This document shows, in pieces, positions 6,968-10,575 of a stretch of DNA of 10,575 bases (positions within the stretch are counted from its first letter, which is position 1; each line of letters begins with the position of its first letter). The translations under genes and the position numbers were made by a program. The notes below the pieces were generated by a model. The model was given only the letters and a program-made list of their open reading frames with translations. It made no database searches and was not told the DNA's origin. Source of the stretch: Betaproteobacteria bacterium (GTDB taxonomy: Bacteria > Pseudomonadota > Gammaproteobacteria > Burkholderiales > Casimicrobiaceae); assembly GCA_005889025.1 (NCBI GenBank), contig VBCZ01000154.1, forward strand, positions 1-10,575, read 5' to 3'.

Positions 6968-6970
6968 GGC

Positions 6971-9394
6971 ATGCGCGCGCTGCTGCTCGCGTTCGCGCTC
7001 GGAGTGATCGCATTGCAGCAACAGCCGGTGCTGCCTGCCGGATCCCACGCGCTCTATGCGCTCATTCCGCTGTCGCTCGCGCCGGCACTGACGTGGTGCG
7101 CTCGCCATCGATCGGAAGAGCACCGCCGCGCGATGGAGCTTGCGTCGCGCGGGTTGTTGGCGATGGCGATCGCTGCCCTCGGGTTCTTCTATGCAGGGTG
7201 GCGGGCAGAGATTCGACTTGCCGATGCGCTGCTGCCGGCCTGGGAGGGAAGGGACATCCGCGTCGTCGGCGTCGTCGATGAGCTCCCGCAGCCGGTCGAT
7301 CGCGGAATTCGCTTCGCGTTCGTGATTGAACGCACGCTTACACCGAACGCGGTAGTTCCCTCCCGCGTTTCGCTCGCGTGGTACGCCGACAGGGAACCCT
7401 CCGGCACGACGCGGCCCGGACCCGAGGTGCACGCAGGCGAACGCTGGGACCTCGTCCTGCGGCTCAAGCGACCGCACGGGACCGTCAACCCCCACGGCTT
7501 CGACGTGGAAGGCTGGCTGCTGGAAAACGAACTGCGCGCCACGGGTTACGTTCGCACGGAGGACTCGAACCAGCGGGTCGACGCATTCGCCGGGCGGATG
7601 GCCGACTACGTCGCTCGTGCACGGGAATCGATCCGCGATCGTATCCTCAAAGCTCTCGCCGACCGGCCCTATGCCGGCGTGATCGCCGCGCTCGCCATCG
7701 GTGACGAACGCGCCATTCCCAGTGAGCAGTGGCAGCTCTTCAATCGCACGGGTATCGGGCATCTCATCAGCATCTCGGGACTTCATGTCACTTTCTTCGC
7801 GACGCTGATGGGCGCCGCGGTGTTCTGGTCCTGGAAACGCATCCATGCGCTGACGACGCGTCTTCCTGCCCGCAAGGCCGCCGCGCTCGCCGGCGTCGCG
7901 GGAGCTTTCTGCTACGTGCTCCTCGCCGGCTTCCAGGTTCCTGCGCAGCGAACCTTGTACATGCTCACGGTCGCGGCCATCGGCTTATGGCTTGGACGGC
8001 CGGGCAGCGCGTCCGCCGTCTGGCTATGGGCGCTCGCGGTCGTTCTGGCGTTCGATCCCTGGGCATCGTTGACGGCGGGCTTCTGGCTCTCATTTGGCGC
8101 AGTCGGGCTCCTTCTCTACATCGGCGTCGGACGCATCGGGAGGATGCCGGTGTGGAAATCGGCCGTGCGAGCGCAAACGGCGATTACCCTCGGCCTGATT
8201 CCATTGATGCTGGTTCTCTTTCAGCAGATTTCCATCGTCTCGCCGCTCGCCAACGCAGTCGCCATCCCGGTGGTAACCTTCCTCGTCGTGCCTCTGACCT
8301 TGGCGTCGATTGCGCTTCCGTGGGACTTTATGCTCGTCGCGGCGCACCAGATATTCGCCTGGCTCGCGCTGCTGCTGGAGACCTTGAGCCGACTGCCGGA
8401 TGCCGTGTGGCAGCAGCACGCCCCGTCGGCATGGGCAGCGCTGTTGGGCGCGCTTGGGGTTCTGTGGCTTTTGGCGCCGCGCGGCGTTCCAGGCCGTGCG
8501 TTGGGGATGGTGTGGCTGGCGCCGCTTTTTGTATTGCTGCCGCTAAGGCCGGTGCCGGGCGCGTTCCAGATGACGGTCCTCGACGTCGGACAAGGTCTCG
8601 CTGTATTGATACAGACTCATGCGCACGCCTTGCTCTACGACACCGGTCCGCGCTTCAACGAAAGCGCGGATGCCGGCAATCGAATCATCGCGCCGATGCT
8701 GCGAGCGCTCGGCGTCGCACGCCTCGATGGCCTCGTCGTCAGCCATCAGGACAGCGATCACAGCGGCGGCGCGCTTTCGCTGCTGCAAACCGTTCCCGTC
8801 GACTGGTTCGCGTCGTCGCTCCCGCCGCAAAATTCCATCGTCAGGGCGCGCACGCTGGGCGGCAAACCGGCAGAGCGCTGCATTGCCGGTAAACGATGGA
8901 CATGGGACGGCGTCGATTTCGCGATCATTCATCCTGTCGAAGCGAACTACGCCAACCCCAAGCTCAAGCCAAACGATCTTTCGTGCGTCGTGCGTGTGAG
9001 CAACGCTTACGGCAGCGCCTTGCTTACCGGCGACATCGAGGCGCGCACCGAGGCTGATCTGGTCCGTCGTGATCCCGCATCGCTGCCAGCGGACGTGCTG
9101 GTCGTCCCGCATCATGGGAGCAGGACGTCGTCGACGCCCGCGTTTATTGCGGCGGTCCACCCTGAAATTGCGGCGTTCACTCCGGGATATCGCAACCGTT
9201 TCGGTCATCCCCGGCCCGAAATTGTCGAACGATATGCATCTGCGGGCGCGCGTGGCCTGCGCACCGACTACGACGGGGCGCTTACGTTCACATTCGCGCC
9301 TGGTTCGAGCCGCGAGCCCCGACTCGAACGCGAGCACGATCGACGTTATTGGCGCGAGACGCCACAACGCGGACTTGCCGCACTCGACCACTAA
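6971..9394 (+). CDS. comEC: DNA internalisation channel protein ComEC/Rec2
   Basis: ComEC is the inner-membrane channel through which single-stranded DNA enters during natural transformation. From ATG 6971 it has 807 residues. The N-terminal membrane helices (MRALLLAFALGVIAL) are followed by a soluble OB-like DUF4131 region (about 80-190). The Competence domain contains GIGHLISISGLHV (261-273) and many helices up to about 530. The C-terminal metallo-beta-lactamase-like domain starts at VLDVGQG and has H592-x-D594-x-D596-H597 in SHQDSDHSGG, Asp688 in TGDIE, and His714-His715 in VPHHGS, so the putative nuclease site looks intact. An ATG at 6953 would add MGSDPG, but those codons are repeat sequence. 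The start at 6971 fits the hydrophobic N-terminus; neither start has a clear ribosome-binding site. No other competence gene is nearby. Confidence 0.95.
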   Translation: MRALLLAFALGVIALQQQPVLPAGSHALYALIPLSLAPALTWCARHRSEEHRRAMELASRGLLAMAIAALGFFYAGWRAEIRLADALLPAWEGRDIRVVGVVDELPQPVDRGIRFAFVIERTLTPNAVVPSRVSLAWYADREPSGTTRPGPEVHAGERWDLVLRLKRPHGTVNPHGFDVEGWLLENELRATGYVRTEDSNQRVDAFAGRMADYVARARESIRDRILKALADRPYAGVIAALAIGDERAIPSEQWQLFNRTGIGHLISISGLHVTFFATLMGAAVFWSWKRIHALTTRLPARKAAALAGVAGAFCYVLLAGFQVPAQRTLYMLTVAAIGLWLGRPGSASAVWLWALAVVLAFDPWASLTAGFWLSFGAVGLLLYIGVGRIGRMPVWKSAVRAQTAITLGLIPLMLVLFQQISIVSPLANAVAIPVVTFLVVPLTLASIALPWDFMLVAAHQIFAWLALLLETLSRLPDAVWQQHAPSAWAALLGALGVLWLLAPRGVPGRALGMVWLAPLFVLLPLRPVPGAFQMTVLDVGQGLAVLIQTHAHALLYDTGPRFNESADAGNRIIAPMLRALGVARLDGLVVSHQDSDHSGGALSLLQTVPVDWFASSLPPQNSIVRARTLGGKPAERCIAGKRWTWDGVDFAIIHPVEANYANPKLKPNDLSCVVRVSNAYGSALLTGDIEARTEADLVRRDPASLPADVLVVPHHGSRTSSTPAFIAAVHPEIAAFTPGYRNRFGHPRPEIVERYASAGARGLRTDYDGALTFTFAPGSSREPRLEREHDRRYWRETPQRGLAALDH

Positions 9395-9424
9395 ACCTTT
9401 GCGGAAACGGCTGACCCTAACGTT

Positions 9425-9490
9425 GTAGGGCCGAATTCATTCGGCCGCGCTGGTGGAAGAAGCGGCCCGTGCGAATGAATTCGCACCTAC
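9425..9490. repeat. REP doublet (REPIN-like) with GTAG boxes
   Basis: Two 22-base REP units face each other. The left, 9425-9446, is GTAG then a hairpin (GGCCGAAT, loop TC, ATTCGGCC). The right, 9469-9490, read on the - strand, is GTAG then GTGCGAAT, loop TC, ATTCGCAC. They differ at four positions, and the differences are paired so both stems stay perfect. GGCCGC (9443-9448) can also pair with GCGGCC (9462-9467) in the spacer. A GTAG box 5' of a hairpin is the hallmark of REPs mobilised by RAYT (TnpA-REP) enzymes; no such gene is in the window. The rest of the 180-base gap (9395-9574) shows nothing I can assign. Confidence 0.88.
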
Positions 9491-9574
9491 GGCTCGGCGA
9501 TCCTTCGTTGGAACGCTTGGGCAGGCACCGATTGCGCACTGAACGTTTGCAGCGACGGATTGCCCATAGCGGTG

Positions 9575-10575
9575 ATGGAAAATGCAAACATCCGACGCGG
9601 GCAGATTTGGCACGGTCTGTATCTCCTGATCGTCGCCGGGTGGCCATTCTTCTGCATCGCGCAGCAAGGCATGCAGGCCGAAGTGCGGGAATTGAAGCTG
9701 TCGACTGCGCTCGGTCCTGCATATCCCTTGGGAAAGGCTGGCGAGGTCTGGGCCTTGCGCATTCGCGAGCGGTCCGGCGGGCGAATTGCGGCAAGGCATG
9801 TCCCTGGCGCCGGGTTGTCGCAGCGCGATCCGACCCGCGAGTTCGCGGCGCTCAAGGAGGGCGGCATCGACCTTGCTGTCGGGTCGGCGCAGGTATGGTC
9901 TCAACAGATTACCGAGCTCAACCTTTTCTCTCTACCCTGGCTCGCGAGAAACGAAGCCGCGCTCGACGCGCTTGTAGGTGACGCCTCGGTGCGGGAAATG
10001 CTGACACAGCGCCTCGAGCGTTCAGGCGTGGTTGCGGTCGAATGGGCCGGCAACGGCTTCCTCGAGCTCGCGACGCGCTTCGCGGCACACCAGCCTGCCG
10101 ATCTCGACGGGTCCAGAATTCGCACCGTGCGCTCGCCGCTTATCGAAGACACGCTGATCGCATTGCACGCCGCGCCGGCAACCATGACCGCGGCTGAAGC
10201 GCGGGCTGCCGCCGCAAGCGGTATGCTCGACGGCCAGTTGACGAGCATCGCAGCGTATGCGGCGACGCGATCGTACGCTGACGGGTTTGTCCACCTGCTG
10301 CTGTGGGACGCGCACGCGGACGCATTGGTGTTCGCGGTCAATCAGACAGTGTGGAATGCATTGACCGAAGTCGATCGCGACGCCGTTCGCGAGGCTGCGA
10401 AGGATGCGGCGCGCCTGGCATCGGCGCTGGGCCGGGAACTGACCGGCGATTCCGCGCTCGCGGCTCTCGCGACGCAAGGCGCCGTAGTGCATCGGCTGAC
10501 TCCGGCGGGCAAAGCCTTTTATAGTCAGGCAACGGAAGCAGTTTACAAAAAATGGTCTGCAGCCATCGGCGCCGA
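9575..10575 (+). CDS. TRAP transporter solute-binding protein, DctP type, 3' partial
   Basis: This is the periplasmic substrate-binding component of a tripartite ATP-independent (TRAP) uptake system; 333 codons are visible and the frame is still open at the window end. The ATG at 9575 gives MENANIRRGQIWHGLYLLI and then a hydrophobic stretch ending near CIAQQGMQAEV, consistent with a signal peptide. The mature part opens ELKLSTALGPAYPLGKAGEVW, typical of DctP proteins. It continues with REFAALKEGGIDLAVGSAQVWS, FSLPWLA, DLDGSRIRTVRSPLIEDTLIAL, MLDGQLTSIAAYAATRSYA and VFAVNQTVWNAL. The Arg in RIRT lies where family members usually place the carboxylate-binding Arg. In the later motif, where DGQE is common, DGQL is found. 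The membrane subunits (DctQ, DctM) are not in view. No clear Shine-Dalgarno is seen; GTG 9572 is an alternative start. The substrate is unknown. Confidence 0.9.
   Translation, partial: MENANIRRGQIWHGLYLLIVAGWPFFCIAQQGMQAEVRELKLSTALGPAYPLGKAGEVWALRIRERSGGRIAARHVPGAGLSQRDPTREFAALKEGGIDLAVGSAQVWSQQITELNLFSLPWLARNEAALDALVGDASVREMLTQRLERSGVVAVEWAGNGFLELATRFAAHQPADLDGSRIRTVRSPLIEDTLIALHAAPATMTAAEARAAAASGMLDGQLTSIAAYAATRSYADGFVHLLLWDAHADALVFAVNQTVWNALTEVDRDAVREAAKDAARLASALGRELTGDSALAALATQGAVVHRLTPAGKAFYSQATEAVYKKWSAAIGA

Noticed and set aside
6953..6970. ATG 6953 as the comEC start
   Set aside because: The six added codons are the repeat arm sequence. The hydrophobic N-terminus starts cleanly at 6971, so 6971 is preferred, although neither start has a clear ribosome-binding site.
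8543..9391. Open frame of 282 codons on the - strand inside comEC
   Set aside because: It lies opposite the conserved metallo-beta-lactamase domain of ComEC, is Arg-rich in the way of shadow frames, and has no recognisable domain.

Overview
This is a GC-rich bacterial chromosomal segment with every recognisable gene on the + strand. The RecA sequence, the gene order pncC-recA-recX-alaS (a widespread proteobacterial arrangement) and the style of the neighbouring proteins all suggest a betaproteobacterium. A perfect GAACGATCGTTC palindrome in the recA promoter matches the noncanonical LexA operator reported for Sideroxydans, Gallionella, Nitrosomonadales and Methylophilales (GAACG-N2-CGTTC) rather than the usual betaproteobacterial CTGT-N8-ACAG. 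This points weakly towards a Nitrosomonadales-like lineage. The assignment rests on remembered family sequences, not on a search.

Layout. 1-684: end of a GNAT-family acetyltransferase gene whose start lies left of the window. 691-1179: pncC/cinA C-terminal-type nicotinamide-nucleotide amidase. 1199-1221: LexA-type operator against an extended -10 promoter. recA (start best placed at 1299, end 2321) is followed after 18 bases by recX (TTG start, 2340-2789). 2897-5527: alaS, complete and canonical. 5538-5890: a hotdog-fold (PaaI-type) thioesterase that has lost an internal block and is now out of frame, so it is a pseudogene. 5891-6124: noncoding, with one small hairpin. 6125-6892: exported DsbA-family thioredoxin-fold protein. 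6899-6967: inverted repeat built on GGGGTCAGACCCC that runs into the 5' end of the next gene. 6971-9394: comEC/rec2, the DNA-uptake channel. 9425-9490: a REP doublet (REPIN-like) with GTAG boxes and covarying hairpins. 9575 to the right edge: start of a DctP-type TRAP transporter solute-binding protein, cut by the window end.

How the parts relate. recA and recX form a DNA-repair unit, with RecX the modulator of RecA, probably under SOS control from one promoter. pncC salvages nicotinamide mononucleotide and alaS charges tRNA-Ala; both are housekeeping. DsbA-like and ComEC are both envelope proteins and ComEC contains cysteines, but a functional link between them is only a guess. ComEC takes up DNA that RecA would recombine.

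I found no prophage, CRISPR array, defence cassette, tRNA, rRNA or other clear new system. The items most worth a second look are the noncanonical SOS operator, the internally deleted thioesterase, and the two unrelated repeat elements that bracket comEC, one of which may supply a false start codon.
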